Source: Paracoccus sp. (in: a-proteobacteria) (GTDB lineage Bacteria > Pseudomonadota > Alphaproteobacteria > Rhodobacterales > Rhodobacteraceae). Taken from it: 64,000 nucleotides of DNA. Below, piece by piece: positions 27,954 to 38,663 of this stretch (within the stretch, counting starts at the first letter, position 1; the number at the start of each line of letters is the position of its first letter). The DNA is taken from contig NZ_JAUNTJ010000004.1 in assembly GCF_030538755.1 (NCBI RefSeq), forward strand, positions 152,276 through 216,275, read 5' to 3'. The position numbers were made by a program, and so were the translations under genes. Below the pieces are notes generated by a model. The model was not told the origin of the DNA. It worked only from the letters and a program-made list of their open reading frames with translations, and searched no databases.

Positions 27954-28744
27954 CGCACCGCCTTGAAGAAACGATCCGACCGCCAGGTCCAGAAATACAA
28001 CAACGAGTTGCCCGCGGATGAAAACATGATCCGGTCGGCACGGCCGATCAGATATTCCGCCGGAACAAAGCCCACGCCGCCGGTGATGGCACCAAAGCGC
28101 GAATCCTCGGAATTGTCACGGTTATCGCCCATAAAGAAATACTGCCCCTCGGGGACGGTAAAGACCGGCGTGTCATCGGCGATCCAGCCATCGCGGATGT
28201 TCAGCACGTCATGGGCCACCCCGTTGGGCAGAGTTTCCGTGAACCGCTGATATTCGCAGGCACCGCCGGGCGGCACCGGATCATTGGCGCAGGCCGGCAC
28301 CAGACGCTGCGGCCCCTGCGGCTCTTTGATTTCGGTGAAGGTGCCGTTGGGCACCTGCGGCACCTCTTGCCCGTTGATCCACACGCGCCCGCCGCGCATC
28401 TGCACGGTATCGCCGGGCATCCCGATCAGCCGCTTGATGAAATCGACATTGCGCGAGGGATGACGGAACACCACCACATCGCCGCGCACCGGGTCGCTGG
28501 CCAGAATGCGGCCCGAAATGGGGCACAGCGAAAACGGGCAGGAATGCCGGGAATAGCCATAGGCCATCTTGTTCACGAACAGGAAATCCCCGATCAGCAG
28601 CGTGTCCTTCATGCTGCCCGACGGAATCCAGAACGGTTGAAAGAACAGCGTGCGAAAGATCCCCGCGATCACCAGCGCCCAAAAGATGGTGCGGATCGTT
28701 TCGATGATGCCGCCTTCGTTACGGGCGGTGCTGCGGTCTGCCAT
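27950..28744 (-). CDS. lepB: signal peptidase I
   Basis: Inner-membrane Ser/Lys protease that removes signal peptides of exported proteins. 264 residues from the ATG at 28744 ([12 protein letters not shown]); an ATG 33 bases further upstream is less likely. One membrane anchor lies at about residues 17-37. The catalytic Ser is Ser44 in [10 protein letters not shown] and the general-base Lys is in [13 protein letters not shown] (near 104). [14 protein letters not shown] is the conserved box E. The insertion with paired Cys residues between boxes ([14 protein letters not shown].. GGACEY) is typical of alphaproteobacterial enzymes. Confidence 0.96.
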   Translation of the reverse strand: MADRSTARNEGGIIETIRTIFWALVIAGIFRTLFFQPFWIPSGSMKDTLLIGDFLFVNKMAYGYSRHSCPFSLCPISGRILASDPVRGDVVVFRHPSRNVDFIKRLIGMPGDTVQMRGGRVWINGQEVPQVPNGTFTEIKEPQGPQRLVPACANDPVPPGGACEYQRFTETLPNGVAHDVLNIRDGWIADDTPVFTVPEGQYFFMGDNRDNSEDSRFGAITGGVGFVPAEYLIGRADRIMFSSAGNSLLYFWTWRSDRFFKAVR

Positions 28745-28798
28745 GTTCTGCGGTCCTTTCCGGTTCCCGACCGTCATGGGGCGGCGGGCCGGGCAAAG

Positions 28799-29206
28799 TC
28801 AAGCGCCGGGCAGCGGCAGCGCCTCGATCACGACGAAAGCCTGCGCCCAGGGGTGGTCGTCGGTCAGGGTAACATGAACCACGGCCCGATGGCCCGGCGG
28901 GGTCATATCGGCCAGCCGCACCGCCGCCCATCCGGTCAGGACCATCACCGGCTGCCCGGTGTCCAGATTGCCAACCGCCATATCGCGCCACGCGATCCCC
29001 ATGCGCAGCCCGGTGCCAAGCGCCTTGGAGCAGGCCTCTTTCGCGGCCCAGCGTTTGGCCAGCGTCGCGGCTTCATGCGCGCGCGACCGCGCACGGGACA
29101 GTTCGCGTTCGGTAAACACCCGGTTACGAAAACGGTCGCCATGGCGATCCAGCACCGCCGCAATACGGTCGATGTTGCACAGATCGGTGCCGATACCAAG
29201 AATCAT
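28799..29206 (-). CDS. acpS: holo-[acyl-carrier-protein] synthase
   Basis: Transfers 4'-phosphopantetheine from CoA to apo-ACP, activating fatty acid synthesis. 135 residues. The metal ligands Asp8 ([12 protein letters not shown]) and Glu57 ([16 protein letters not shown]) are present, as is the C-terminal [19 protein letters not shown]. Its start overlaps the preceding secreted-protein gene by 4 bases (ATGA); lepB starts 54 bases downstream. Confidence 0.96.
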   Translation of the reverse strand: MILGIGTDLCNIDRIAAVLDRHGDRFRNRVFTERELSRARSRAHEAATLAKRWAAKEACSKALGTGLRMGIAWRDMAVGNLDTGQPVMVLTGWAAVRLADMTPPGHRAVVHVTLTDDHPWAQAFVVIEALPLPGA

Positions 29207-29676
29207 GGCCCGGCTGTCCGGGTCAGCCGCGCCGTGATCTGGCCGGTTGCCTGATTGATGGTCACGCTCAGCGTGGCAGGGGCGCCGCTGCCGGTTTCGG
29301 GCACAGAGGTTTGTGCCGGCATCGTCACCTCCAGCCCCTTGGCCGGGTCATAGGTCACGCTGCGCGCCGGGAAATCCAGCGCATAAAAGCCCGCGGGCCA
29401 GCCGCCCGCCTCGGCGCGGCTCAGCGAAACGACGCGGCATTGCCGGGCCTGCGCCTCGTCATAGGGGGGCGACAGGATCAGCAGATGAACCGAGGCCGCC
29501 GCCGGTTCGATACTGTCGATCTGCGCCAGCCGCACCGCGCCATCGGCATAGCTGGCGGACATCTGTTCCCACGGCTCGGCAATCGCTTCGGCCCGCGTCC
29601 ACGCGCCGCAGGGGTTCACCGATTGCGCGGCGGCGGGCAGCGTGGTCAGGGCAAGGGCCAGTGCAAAGCGGATCAC
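29203..29676 (-). CDS. conserved exported protein of unknown function
   Basis: 157 residues from a GTG at 29676 that overlaps the pdxJ stop (GTGA); the next in-frame ATG upstream lies inside pdxJ and would add non-coding-like sequence. Residues 1-17 form a signal peptide ([17 protein letters not shown]). The mature part has one Cys pair (NPCGAW and QARQCRVV), [12 protein letters not shown] and ends with a beta-rich segment ([21 protein letters not shown]). Not recognised. Because it overlaps genes on both sides by 4 bases it is clearly expressed as part of the pdxJ-acpS operon. Confidence 0.75.
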   Translation of the reverse strand: MIRFALALALTTLPAAAQSVNPCGAWTRAEAIAEPWEQMSASYADGAVRLAQIDSIEPAAASVHLLILSPPYDEAQARQCRVVSLSRAEAGGWPAGFYALDFPARSVTYDPAKGLEVTMPAQTSVPETGSGAPATLSVTINQATGQITARLTRTAGP

Positions 29677-30407
29677 GAACGCGCCTCGTCCATGCAGCGG
29701 CGCATCTGGCGGATGGCCTGATCCAGTCCGGTGAACACCGATTCCGCGATCAGGAAATGGCCGATGTTCAATTCGGCGATCTGCGGAATCGCGGCGATGG
29801 GGCCGACGGTGGCAAAGGTCAGGCCGTGGCCTGCGTGGACCTCTAGCCCCAGATCCGCCGCCAGCGCCGCGCCGTCGCGCAGACCGGTCAGTTCGGCATC
29901 GCGGCGGGCGGTGTCGCCCTCGGTATCGAAGTCGCAATAGGCGCCGGTATGCAGTTCCACCACCGCCGCGCCGATTCGCGCCGCCGCCTGAATCTGCGCC
30001 GGCTCATGGCCGATGAACAGCGACACCCGGCTGCCCGCATCCCGCAGCGGTGCGATGAAATCGGCCATGCGCGTTTCCTGCCCGGCGACGTCCAGCCCGC
30101 CCTCGGTCGTGCGCTCTTCGCGTTTTTCGGGGACGATGCAGACCGCATGAGGCCGATGCCGCAGCGCGATGGCCTGCATTTCCGCCGTCGCCGCCATTTC
30201 CAGATTCAGCGGCAGGCGCAGCTCGCGCATCAGCGCATCAATATCGGCATCGGTAATGTGGCGGCGATCCTCGCGCAGATGGGCGGTGATGCCATCCGCG
30301 CCCGCCTGTTCGGCCAGCCGGGCGGCGCGCAAGGGATCGGGCCAAGGCGTGCCGCGCGCGTTACGGATCGTGGCCACATGGTCGATATTGACGCCAAGAC
30401 GCAGCAT
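29673..30407 (-). CDS. pdxJ: pyridoxine 5'-phosphate synthase
   Basis: Condenses 1-deoxyxylulose 5-phosphate with 3-amino-2-oxopropyl phosphate to pyridoxine 5'-phosphate, in vitamin B6 synthesis. 244 residues of TIM-barrel fold. Recognised by [16 protein letters not shown] at the start, [26 protein letters not shown] and [11 protein letters not shown] near residue 195, then [15 protein letters not shown]. First gene of the minus-strand cluster that runs to DUF1491, 31 bases after the end of ispE. Confidence 0.97.
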   Translation of the reverse strand: MLRLGVNIDHVATIRNARGTPWPDPLRAARLAEQAGADGITAHLREDRRHITDADIDALMRELRLPLNLEMAATAEMQAIALRHRPHAVCIVPEKREERTTEGGLDVAGQETRMADFIAPLRDAGSRVSLFIGHEPAQIQAAARIGAAVVELHTGAYCDFDTEGDTARRDAELTGLRDGAALAADLGLEVHAGHGLTFATVGPIAAIPQIAELNIGHFLIAESVFTGLDQAIRQMRRCMDEARS

Positions 30408-30438
30408 AAGATCACCTTTTCCCAGATTTGCGGGCAGA

Positions 30439-31242
30439 TTAGCCGCTCAATTCCGTCTGCGCCACCCACCAGCCGGGGCGGCGCAGCGCATCCGCCGCCG
30501 CCCGTGCCTGCGCCGGGGTGTCGAACAGGCCAAAGCATGTCGCGCCCGACCCCGACATGCGCGCCAGCCGCGCGCCCGTGGCCGTCAGCGCATCCAGCAC
30601 ATCGCCGATGGCGGGGGCAATGCGGATCGCGGGCGCTTGCAGATCGTTGCGGCAGGCGGCGGCAAAGCGGATCAGCCCCTCGGCATCGCGCCAGTCGGGC
30701 GCAGGCATGGGTGGGTTGTCGCGGCGGTCCAGCGCGGCAAACACGGCGGGGGTCGCCACCGCCACGCCGGGATTGACCAGCACCACCGGCACCGGCGGGA
30801 TGGCGGGAACCGGGTCCAGCATCTCGCCCACGCCGCGCATCCGGGCGGGGCGGCCGGCCAGACAGACCGGCACATCCGCGCCCAGCCGTTCCGGCGAAGC
30901 GGGCAGCGCCAGCCCCTGCCGGGCAAAGCCGCGCAGCACCGCCGCCGCATCGGCAGAACCACCGCCGATGCCGCTGGCCACGGGCAGGTTCTTGGTCAGC
31001 CGGATCGCCGCATCCCCGCCGATGGCGCGGGCCGCGCGCAGGCACAGGTTGTCATCGCCCGCACCCAGCCCCGGCGCGAAGGGGCCGTCGATGCGCAGCG
31101 ACAAAGCGCCGGACGACAGCGCAATCACATCGCCCACTCTGGCAAACACCACCAGCGAATCCAGCAGGTGATAGCCGTCGCCGCGCCGCCCGGTCACATG
31201 CAGCGTCAGGTTCAGCTTGGCGGGCGCGGGTTCCGTCAGCAT
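30439..31242 (-). CDS. ispE: 4-diphosphocytidyl-2-C-methyl-D-erythritol kinase
   Basis: GHMP kinase of the non-mevalonate isoprenoid pathway. 267 residues. Lys9 in [27 protein letters not shown], the phosphate-binding loop [17 protein letters not shown] ([10 protein letters not shown] at 91-100, catalytic Asp98) and the C-terminal [11 protein letters not shown] are the expected GHMP and IspE motifs. The start shares one base with the stop of the TPR gene (TGATG), so the two are coupled. Confidence 0.96.
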   Translation of the reverse strand: MLTEPAPAKLNLTLHVTGRRGDGYHLLDSLVVFARVGDVIALSSGALSLRIDGPFAPGLGAGDDNLCLRAARAIGGDAAIRLTKNLPVASGIGGGSADAAAVLRGFARQGLALPASPERLGADVPVCLAGRPARMRGVGEMLDPVPAIPPVPVVLVNPGVAVATPAVFAALDRRDNPPMPAPDWRDAEGLIRFAAACRNDLQAPAIRIAPAIGDVLDALTATGARLARMSGSGATCFGLFDTPAQARAAADALRRPGWWVAQTELSG

Positions 31243-33077
31243 CAGGGCTGTTGTTCGGCACTGCCTGCGGGGGGGCGCGCATCACCGTTATCGGCCTGTT
31301 CATCCGCCAGCACGGCATCAAGGCCGCGATCCAGCTTGGCGCGCAGACGGTCGGGGTCCATGTCTTCCTCGGTCTGGGCACCGCTGCCCAGCAAAGACAA
31401 GGCCCGGCGCCACTGGATTTCGGCCTCGCGCTTGCGCCCGACCATCCAATAGATGTCGCCAAGGTGATCGTTAATCAGCGGGTCGTTCGACATGCTGCGC
31501 GCGGCATTTTCCATCGGCGCCACCGCTTCGTCATAGCGGCCCAGCCGGTAATAGGCCCATGCCAGCGAATCCTGAATGTAGCCATCGTTCGGGGCCAGTT
31601 CGACGGCCCGTTTAATCATCCCCAGACCGCGTTCCAGATTGATGTTCCGGTCGATCCAGGAATAACCCAGATAGTTCAGCAGGCTGGCCTGATCGGGGCG
31701 GATGTCGATGGCGGCCAGAAAATCAGCCTCGGCCCGGTCGAACTGGCCGGATCGTTCCAGCGCGATCGCGCGCGCATACAGCGGAAACCAGCGCGCATCG
31801 TCGGGGGCATCGGCCAGCAGGGTCAGCGCCTTGTCATAGGCGGGCACGGCGGCAGCGTGCTTGGCCTGCTGGCGCAGCAGATCGCCCAAGGCGATCCACG
31901 CCTGCGGCAGATCAGGATAAGCGGCGGTCAGGGCCAGCGCGGCTTTTTCGGCCTCGTCCTTGCGCTCGGCGCGGGACAGGGCGTCGATGCGCGCCAGTTC
32001 GGCCACCGGACGCACCGCGCCCAGACCGGCCAGCGCATCGAATTCCTGTTCGGCCAGATCGAACTGCCCCTGCGATTGCAAAAGCTGGGCGACCATCAGC
32101 CGCGCCTCGCCCAGATCGGGGGCCAGCCAACTGGCCAGCCGGGCGTGGATCAGCGCCAGAGGGTCGGGGTCAGGGCCGGGGGCCTGCGCCATCGCCATGC
32201 CAAAGGTCAGAAACACCTGCGCCATCCCGTCCTGCGGCGAACGGATCACGTCAAAGGCCACCGGCATCCCGGTCACAAGCTGCGCGCGCAGCGCCAGCAG
32301 GGTCGGTTCGGATTCGATGCCCTGAATGCCGTCCAGCATGTCGATGGCATCCTCGTGGCGGTCAAGCTGCGCCAGAATCTGCGCGCGGGCGATAAAGCCC
32401 AGAATATGTGCCCCGGTCTGCGGATCGGCCAGCAAATCCGCGGCACCTTCGTAATCACCAGCCATCGCACGGGCCAGTGCAAGGTGATAGTTAACCATCC
32501 CCTGCGCACCGGGAATCCGGGTCAGGTCTTCGAACGTGGCCAGCGCCTCGGTCGCCTGTCCGGCCCCCATCTGCGCCCAGCCACGCAGCATCTCGTCCAG
32601 CAAAACCCGGCCCGGAGGCTCACCCTGCGCCAGCGGCGGGGCGGCATCCAGCAGCGCGATCAGGCCGGGCCAGTCGCCCGCCCGCGCCAGATCCGCACGG
32701 CGGACCAGACCCGACAATTCCGAGGGATGTTCCTGCTGATCCGCAATGCGGTGCGCCACAGTCGCCGCCTGATCGAACCGCCCCGAAGACACCAGCGCGA
32801 TCAGGGCCGAATCCTCAAGGTAAGCATTGCCGGGATCTTGCGAGACGGTGCGCAGGAAATAATCGGCGGCGGCGCGGAAATCATTGTCGGTCGCCGCCAT
32901 ACGCCCCGCCAGATACGGCCCGGCCAGACCGCGCGTCAGCGGGGCCGATGACGCGGTTTCAGCCTGTTCGGCGGCTTCTGCCGGGGCGGCATCATCCTGC
33001 GCCGCGACCGTCTGGCCCGCCATGGCGGCAATCAGGGTTACGATCAAGGCGGCGTGTCTGCGGGTGCTGCGGGTCAA
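31242..33077 (-). CDS. exported tetratricopeptide-repeat protein
   Basis: 611 residues from a TTG at 33077 placed 6 bases after AGGACGG; no ATG gives the signal peptide ([22 protein letters not shown]). After cleavage come repeated 34-residue helical hairpins to near the end, strongest between 370 and 570: [77 protein letters not shown] and [19 protein letters not shown]. The C-terminus is acidic. TPR proteins of this type act in the periplasm as protein-binding scaffolds; the partner is unknown. Coupled to ispE by a one-base overlap. Confidence 0.88.
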   Translation of the reverse strand: MTRSTRRHAALIVTLIAAMAGQTVAAQDDAAPAEAAEQAETASSAPLTRGLAGPYLAGRMAATDNDFRAAADYFLRTVSQDPGNAYLEDSALIALVSSGRFDQAATVAHRIADQQEHPSELSGLVRRADLARAGDWPGLIALLDAAPPLAQGEPPGRVLLDEMLRGWAQMGAGQATEALATFEDLTRIPGAQGMVNYHLALARAMAGDYEGAADLLADPQTGAHILGFIARAQILAQLDRHEDAIDMLDGIQGIESEPTLLALRAQLVTGMPVAFDVIRSPQDGMAQVFLTFGMAMAQAPGPDPDPLALIHARLASWLAPDLGEARLMVAQLLQSQGQFDLAEQEFDALAGLGAVRPVAELARIDALSRAERKDEAEKAALALTAAYPDLPQAWIALGDLLRQQAKHAAAVPAYDKALTLLADAPDDARWFPLYARAIALERSGQFDRAEADFLAAIDIRPDQASLLNYLGYSWIDRNINLERGLGMIKRAVELAPNDGYIQDSLAWAYYRLGRYDEAVAPMENAARSMSNDPLINDHLGDIYWMVGRKREAEIQWRRALSLLGSGAQTEEDMDPDRLRAKLDRGLDAVLADEQADNGDARPPAGSAEQQP

Positions 33078-33165
33078 ATCATCCGTCCTGTCGGTAGTGT
33101 CGCATCTGCGGCGATACCCTAATGGCAGGCCGGGCGGCGGGCAACGCCACCCCGGCCCGGCCAGA

Positions 33166-34821
33166 TCACATATTCGGGTAGTTCGGCCCGTCGCCACCCT
33201 GCGGAGTCGTCCAGTCGATGTTCTGCGACGGGTCTTTGATGTCGCAGGTCTTGCAGTGAACACAGTTCTGAAAGTTGATGACGAACCGCGGGCCGGAATC
33301 GTCCCGGATCACCTCATACACCCCTGCCGGGCAATACCGCTGCGCCGGTTCGTCATATTCGGGCAGGTTCACCGCCACCGGCACCGAAGGATCGCGCAGC
33401 CGCAGATGGCAGGGCTGCGATTCTTCGTGATTGGTAAAGCTGAAGGCCACATTGGTCAGCCGATCAAAGCTGAGCTTGCCATCGGGGCGGGGATAGTCGA
33501 TGGGCGCGAAATCGGCAGCCTTGCCGGTGGCGGCGGCGTCGGTCTTGCCGTGGCGCCAGGTGCCCAGCGGGTTCCAGCCGGTAAGGTTGGCCACCCACAT
33601 GTCGAAGCCGCCCAGACCAAGGCTGGCCCACAGGCCCAGCCTGGACCAGATCGGCTTGACGTTGCGGACCGGTTTCAGATCCTTGGCGATGGGGCCGCTG
33701 CGCACCTCGTCTTCGTAGGCGGTCAGGCGATCACCCTCGCGCCCGGCGGCGATGGCGGCGGCTGCGGCCTCGGCGGCGGCGATGCCCGACAGCATGGCGT
33801 TGTGGTTGCCCTTGATACGCGGCACGTTCACCAGCCCCGCCGAACAGCCCAGCATTACACCGCCGTCAAAGGCGATGCGCGGAATCGACTGCCAGCCCCC
33901 TTCGCTGATCGCGCGGGCACCATAGGCAACCCGCTTGCCGCCCTCTAACAATTCCGCGATCATCGGATGATGCTTGAGCCGCTGGAATTCCATATAGGGA
34001 TACAGATGCGGGTTCTGATAGTTCAGGTGGACGACAAAGCCGACCAGAACCTGATTGTTCTCAAGATGATAGATAAAGCTGCCGCCGCCCGCATTCTTGC
34101 CCAGCGGCCAGCCCATCGTATGCACGACGCGGCCTTTGTGGAATTTTTCCGGGCTGATTTCCCAGATTTCCTTCATGCCGATGCCGAATTTCTGCGGGTC
34201 ATGGCCCTGGGACAGGTTCAGCCGCGACATGATGACCTTGGCCAGCGACCCGCGCACACCTTCGGCGATGAACACATATTTGCCGCGCAGCTCCATGCCC
34301 GGCTCATACCCGTCGCCGATGCTGCCATCGGGGTTGCGGCCAAATTCGCCCGCGACCACGCCCGCCACGCGGTCGCCATCCCAGACCACCTGCGAAGCGG
34401 CCATGCCGGGGAAAATCTCGACGCCCAGCGCCTCGGCCTGTTCGGCCAGCCAGCGGCAGACGTTGCCCATGGATACGATGTATTTGCCATGGTTCGACAT
34501 CAGGGGGGGCATCGGCCAGTTCGGCACACGGATCTGGCCCGCCTCGCCCAGAATGTAAAAATTGTCGTCCGTCACCTCGGTCGTGACCGGCGCGCCCTGT
34601 TCGCGCCACTCGGGGATCAGCCGGTCAAGGCCGGATGTATCCAGCACCGCGCCCGACAGGATATGCGCCCCGATTTCCGACCCTTTTTCCAGAACGACCA
34701 CGTTCAGGTCCCGGTCGATCTGTTTCAGCCGGATCGCGGCCGACAGCCCCGACGGACCGCCCCCCACGATCACAACGTCATAATCCATCGATTCACGTTC
34801 GATGAGGCTCTCGTCGCTCAT
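33166..34821 (-). CDS. electron transfer flavoprotein-ubiquinone oxidoreductase
   Basis: Inner-membrane FAD and 4Fe-4S enzyme that moves electrons from reduced ETF to ubiquinone. 551 residues from the ATG at 34821 ([17 protein letters not shown]). [18 protein letters not shown] is the dinucleotide fold near the N-terminus. The C-terminal domain has CPAGVYEVI followed by [19 protein letters not shown], giving four Cys for the iron-sulfur cluster, and ends [10 protein letters not shown], a family hallmark. It links the methylsuccinyl-CoA dehydrogenase at 17138 and other acyl-CoA dehydrogenases to the respiratory chain. ETF subunits are not in the window. greA starts divergently 205 bases away. 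Confidence 0.96.
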   Translation of the reverse strand: MSDESLIERESMDYDVVIVGGGPSGLSAAIRLKQIDRDLNVVVLEKGSEIGAHILSGAVLDTSGLDRLIPEWREQGAPVTTEVTDDNFYILGEAGQIRVPNWPMPPLMSNHGKYIVSMGNVCRWLAEQAEALGVEIFPGMAASQVVWDGDRVAGVVAGEFGRNPDGSIGDGYEPGMELRGKYVFIAEGVRGSLAKVIMSRLNLSQGHDPQKFGIGMKEIWEISPEKFHKGRVVHTMGWPLGKNAGGGSFIYHLENNQVLVGFVVHLNYQNPHLYPYMEFQRLKHHPMIAELLEGGKRVAYGARAISEGGWQSIPRIAFDGGVMLGCSAGLVNVPRIKGNHNAMLSGIAAAEAAAAAIAAGREGDRLTAYEDEVRSGPIAKDLKPVRNVKPIWSRLGLWASLGLGGFDMWVANLTGWNPLGTWRHGKTDAAATGKAADFAPIDYPRPDGKLSFDRLTNVAFSFTNHEESQPCHLRLRDPSVPVAVNLPEYDEPAQRYCPAGVYEVIRDDSGPRFVINFQNCVHCKTCDIKDPSQNIDWTTPQGGDGPNYPNM

Positions 34822-35026
34822 GGCTGCGTCCTTCCCCTTGGTTCCGGCGAAATCAGTAACCCGCCTGCCTGCGCAGGGCAATCATGACGCTGGGAAGAAT
34901 TCTGCCGAACCTGTGCGGCGGGGTTGCAAATTCCCCGCGCTTGGGGTCAGGCTTGGCGTAACAGTTGCGCCCCTGCCACCTGATTGGCGGGGGCGTTCGA
35001 TTAACACCTCATCTGAAGGGGCAGCG

Positions 35027-35497
35027 ATGGAAAAGATACCGATGACGCGCGCGGGCCATCACGCGCTGGAAAACGAATTGCGCGATCTCAAGGCGAATGA
35101 CCGCCCGGCGGTGATCCGCCAGATCGCCGAGGCGCGCGAACATGGCGACCTGTCGGAAAACGCCGAATACCACGCCGCCCGCGAAAAGCAGAGCTTTATC
35201 GAAGGCCGCATCAAGGAACTTGAGGTGATCCTGTCGCGGGCCGAGGTCATCGACACCTCGCGCCTGTCGGGGGCGGTGAAATTCGGTGCCAAGGTCACGC
35301 TGCTGGACGAAGACACCGACGAAGAAAAAACCTTCCAGATCGTCGGCGAGGCCGAGGCCGATCTGGAACGCGGCCTGCTGAACATGAAATCGCCTCTGGC
35401 CCGCGCCCTGATCGGCAAGGAAGAGGGCGATTCCGTCGAGGTGGTGACGCCGGGCGGGCAAAAAGATTACGAAATCCTGTCGATCCGCTACGAATGA
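35027..35497 (+). CDS. greA: transcription elongation factor GreA
   Basis: Stimulates RNA cleavage in backtracked RNA polymerase. 156 residues from the ATG at 35027, after GAAGGGG. The N-terminal coiled coil begins [42 protein letters not shown] holds the tip acidic residues needed for cleavage. The C-terminal FKBP-like domain includes [18 protein letters not shown] and ends EILSIRY. The next gene overlaps the stop by 4 bases (ATGA). The 205-base upstream gap carries a GCGGGG/CCCCGC hairpin (34918-34938). Confidence 0.97.
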   Translation: MEKIPMTRAGHHALENELRDLKANDRPAVIRQIAEAREHGDLSENAEYHAAREKQSFIEGRIKELEVILSRAEVIDTSRLSGAVKFGAKVTLLDEDTDEEKTFQIVGEAEADLERGLLNMKSPLARALIGKEEGDSVEVVTPGGQKDYEILSIRYE

Positions 35498-36426
35498 ACG
35501 GGCTGCGCGACAGAATCGAACTGCTGCGGCAGCGCGACGGTGCGCTGACCGTCGGCATTGCCCTGACCGCCGTCTGGCTGCTGATGGTGGCGGTGTTCTG
35601 GCTGTTTGGCCCGGCAGGCGACGGCACAGCCAGCGGGCTGGCGCGGCTGGCATCCTTCATCGGTGTGGTGATGCCGCTGGCGCTGATCTGGCTGGCGGTC
35701 GGGCTGGCGCGATCCATCGCCACCCTGCGCGCCGAAGCCGACGATCTGCGCGCAAAGCTGACGCAGATGCGCACGGCCGGGGGCGATACGATCCGCCCCG
35801 CCGCTGCCGCACTGGCAACGCCGCCTGCCCCGGCCCCGGCTCCGGCAGCAATGCCGACCGCTGCGGCACCCACCCCGCCACCTGCCGCCGCCGTGCGGGC
35901 ACGGCCTGCGGATACGCGGCAAACGGCGATGCGCTTTGACGCGCCCGAATCCGTGCCCATCGACACGACCGACCTGATTCTGGCACTGAACTTTCCCGAT
36001 GGTCCCGACGATCTGCGCGCCATCGACGCCCTGCGCGCCGCGTTGCGCGACCACGACACCGCACGGCTGATCCGCGCCGCGCAAGATGTGGTCACGCTGC
36101 TGGCCGAGGCGGATCTGTATATGGACAGCCTGCGCCCCGACCCGGCCCCGCCCGAGCTGTGGCGCCGCTTTGCCGATGGCGCGCGCGGCAGTTCAGTGGC
36201 GGCAATCGGCGGCATCCATGACGAAGCCGCGCTGGACATCGCCACCGCCCTGCTGAAAAACGACGAGATTTTCCGCGACAGCGCCCATCACTTTCTGCGC
36301 CATTTCGATCTGGCGCTGACGCGGATGGTTTCAGGGATGAGCGACGATGACATCGCCGATCTGGCGCAGACCCGTTCGGCGCGGGCCTTTATGCTGCTGG
36401 GGCGCGCGGCGCATATCTTTGGCTAG
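35494..36426 (+). CDS. conserved membrane protein of unknown function, coupled to greA
   Basis: 310 residues. Two membrane segments near the N-terminus ([18 protein letters not shown], about 22-40, and [19 protein letters not shown], about 54-72) are followed by a short coiled coil ([20 protein letters not shown]), a low-complexity Ala/Pro linker (about 100-135) and a helical soluble domain (about 150-310) with [22 protein letters not shown] and a C-terminal [11 protein letters not shown]-like helix. No catalytic motif is visible and I do not recognise a named family; proteins of this layout are frequent beside greA in Rhodobacterales (from memory). Confidence 0.75.
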   Translation: MNGLRDRIELLRQRDGALTVGIALTAVWLLMVAVFWLFGPAGDGTASGLARLASFIGVVMPLALIWLAVGLARSIATLRAEADDLRAKLTQMRTAGGDTIRPAAAALATPPAPAPAPAAMPTAAAPTPPPAAAVRARPADTRQTAMRFDAPESVPIDTTDLILALNFPDGPDDLRAIDALRAALRDHDTARLIRAAQDVVTLLAEADLYMDSLRPDPAPPELWRRFADGARGSSVAAIGGIHDEAALDIATALLKNDEIFRDSAHHFLRHFDLALTRMVSGMSDDDIADLAQTRSARAFMLLGRAAHIFG

Positions 36427-36441
36427 GTCGCGCCCCAAGGT

Positions 36442-36462
36442 GCGTATTTGGGCAAACAGGAA
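36442..36462 (+). repeat. intergenic repeat, short version
   Basis: Perfect copy of the short repeat (core GTATTTGGGCAAACAGG) 15 bases after the membrane-protein stop, in the 115-base gap to the convergent aminotransferase gene. The rest of the gap is G-rich with no recognisable terminator. Confidence 0.75.
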
Positions 36463-36541
36463 GCCCGCAGCCGGTTTTCCATGACAAATGGCAGCCCAGG
36501 TGTGGCGGGGGGCGGCAGATGGTGCCCCCCCGTCGCACTTG

Positions 36542-37726
36542 TCAGATACCGGCGTCCACGATGGCGCGGGCCAGCACCGGGACCGTCTGCTGGTTCAGGC
36601 CGGCGATGTTCAGCCGCGAATCGCCGACCATATAGATCGCCGCGTCCTGTTTCAGCCGCTGCACCTGTTCCGGCGTGGCCCCAAGGCGCGAGAACATACC
36701 GCGATGCTGGGCGATGAAGTCGAAGCGGTCTGATCCGGTCAGGTCGCGCAATTCGTCGGCCAGTTGTTCGCGCAGGGCCAGCATCCCTTTGCGCACGTCC
36801 TCCAGCTCGGCGGCCCAATCGGCGCGCAGGGCGTCGCTGGTCAGGATCGTCGAGACGATGCGCGCGCCGTGATCGGGCGGGAAGGAAAAGTTCTGCCGGT
36901 TCAGGAAGGCCAGCGACCCTTGCGCCAGATCGCGGGTGGCCGCGTTTTCGCACACCGCCAGCAGCAGGCCGGTGCGTTCGCGGTAGATGCCAAAGTTCTT
37001 GCTGCACGACGCCGCGATCAGCACCTGCGGCAGGCGCGAGACGATCAGGCGGGTGCCTGCCGCGTCTTCCTCTAGCCCGTCGCCAAAGCCCTGATAGGCC
37101 AGGTCGATCAGCGGGATGGCGCCGGTTTTTTCCAGAATGTCGGCGACCTCGGCCCATTGGTCCAGCGTCAGGTTGGCGCCGGTCGGGTTGTGGCAGCAGC
37201 CGTGCAGCAGCACCAGATCATCCTTGCGGGCGCGGGCCAGACCGGCCTTCATCCCCTCGAAATCGACGCCACGGGTTTCCGGGTCAAAGTAGCGGTATTC
37301 GACCGAGGGCAGCCCCATGAATTTCAGGATCGAGTTATGGTTCGGCCAGGTCGGGTCGGACACATGCACCGTTACAGCCGGATTGGCCAGCCGCGCCAGT
37401 TCCAGCGCCTGCCGCACCGCGCCGGTGCCGCCCACGGATGCCACGCTGGCCACCCGGTCGGCGGGCCAGCCATCTCCTATAATCATGCCGGTCAGCGCGT
37501 TGCGGTAATCCGCCTCGCCTGCCAGCCCGGTATAGGTTTTCGTGGTCTGGCTTTCCCAGATCTGCTGTTCGGCGGCCTTGACCGCGCGCATGACCGGGGT
37601 CAGGCCCTGCGCGTCCTTATAGACGCCGACGCCCAGGTCGATCTTGCCCTGACGGGTATCGACCTTGAATTCCTCGATCAGCATCAGGATTTTGTCAGGG
37701 GCTTGGGCTTTCAGATTGGACAGCAT
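36542..37726 (-). CDS. aromatic amino acid aminotransferase (class I, TyrB/AspC type)
   Basis: PLP enzyme exchanging amino groups between aromatic amino acids or aspartate and 2-oxoglutarate. 394 residues from the ATG at 37726. The PLP lysine lies in AASCSKNFGIYRERTG (about residue 246), the cofactor-binding part in GGTGAVRQALELARL and LHGCCHNPTGANLT, with LIDLAYQGFGDGL before it. MLSNLKAQAPDKILMLIEEFK and IDLGVGVYKD match the AspC/TyrB subgroup. The start lies one base after the sseA stop, so they form one operon. Substrate choice between Asp and aromatics cannot be settled by eye. Confidence 0.9.
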   Translation of the reverse strand: MLSNLKAQAPDKILMLIEEFKVDTRQGKIDLGVGVYKDAQGLTPVMRAVKAAEQQIWESQTTKTYTGLAGEADYRNALTGMIIGDGWPADRVASVASVGGTGAVRQALELARLANPAVTVHVSDPTWPNHNSILKFMGLPSVEYRYFDPETRGVDFEGMKAGLARARKDDLVLLHGCCHNPTGANLTLDQWAEVADILEKTGAIPLIDLAYQGFGDGLEEDAAGTRLIVSRLPQVLIAASCSKNFGIYRERTGLLLAVCENAATRDLAQGSLAFLNRQNFSFPPDHGARIVSTILTSDALRADWAAELEDVRKGMLALREQLADELRDLTGSDRFDFIAQHRGMFSRLGATPEQVQRLKQDAAIYMVGDSRLNIAGLNQQTVPVLARAIVDAGI

Positions 37727-37727
37727 C

Positions 37728-38594
37728 TCAGGCGTCTCCGGTTGCGATCTTGAGGTCGTCAAAGCTGCCCCATTCGGTCCAGCTTCCGTCATAAAGCGAA
37801 TGGTCGCGGTGTCCGGCGCGTTCCAGCGCCAGCAACAGCACGGCGGCGGTGATGCCGCTGCCGCAGGTGGTGATGGCCGGGCGGGTCAGATCGACGCCCG
37901 CCGCCTGAAAGGCCGCGCGCAGCTCATCTGGCGATTTCATCGTGCCATCGGCGTTCAGCACCTGCCCGAACGGCAGGTTGCGCGCGCCCGGAATATGGCC
38001 CGAGCGCAGGCCGGGGCGCGGTTCGGGCACATCGCCGCGAAAGCGTTCGGGGCTGCGCGCGTCGATGATCTGGTAATCGCCCAACTTGGATGCCGCCGCC
38101 ACCTGCGTCACGTCGCGCACCAGATGCGCCTGCCGCTGCACCGTCATGTGACGGTCGCGCAGGATCGGGGGCATGTCCTCGACCTCGCGGCCTTCGGCCT
38201 GCCATTTCTGGAAACCGCCGTCCAGCACCGCCACGTCGGTCTTGCCCATCAGGCGAAAGGTCCACCAGACCCGCGCGGCGCTGCGCACATCGGAATTGTC
38301 ATAGACCACCACCTGATGCCCGTCGCCGATGCCCATGGCGCGCATCCGGCTGATGAACATTTCCACCGGAGGCGCCATATGCGGCAGGCCGCTGCGTTTA
38401 TCGGCGATTTCGTCGATGTCGAAAAACCGCGCGCCGGGGATATGCGCCTGATCGTATTCGGCGCGGGCATCGCGGCCAAGCGCGGGCATATGCCAACTGG
38501 CGTCGATAATGCGCAGATCGGGGTTGTTGATATGATCGGCCAGCCAGCCGGTCGAAACCAGAACCTGCGGATCGTCCGTCATCGTGCTGCTCAT
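37728..38594 (-). CDS. sseA: 3-mercaptopyruvate sulfurtransferase
   Basis: 288 residues with two rhodanese domains; only the second is catalytic. The active-site loop is CGSGITAAVL (about 238 onward), the CGSGVTA type of mercaptopyruvate sulfurtransferases rather than CRKGVTA of thiosulfate enzymes. The first domain has IIDASWHMPALGRDARAEY and HIPGARFFDIDEIAD. Together with the aminotransferase downstream it could form a cysteine-degradation pair: transamination to mercaptopyruvate, then sulfur transfer. That pathway link is inference from adjacency. Confidence 0.93.
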   Translation of the reverse strand: MSSTMTDDPQVLVSTGWLADHINNPDLRIIDASWHMPALGRDARAEYDQAHIPGARFFDIDEIADKRSGLPHMAPPVEMFISRMRAMGIGDGHQVVVYDNSDVRSAARVWWTFRLMGKTDVAVLDGGFQKWQAEGREVEDMPPILRDRHMTVQRQAHLVRDVTQVAAASKLGDYQIIDARSPERFRGDVPEPRPGLRSGHIPGARNLPFGQVLNADGTMKSPDELRAAFQAAGVDLTRPAITTCGSGITAAVLLLALERAGHRDHSLYDGSWTEWGSFDDLKIATGDA

Positions 38595-38663
38595 GCCGCT
38601 CCCCTGTCACCGCAAACAACAAATCGCCCCGATGTAACCCTAGCCGGGCTGCGGGGCAATGGG

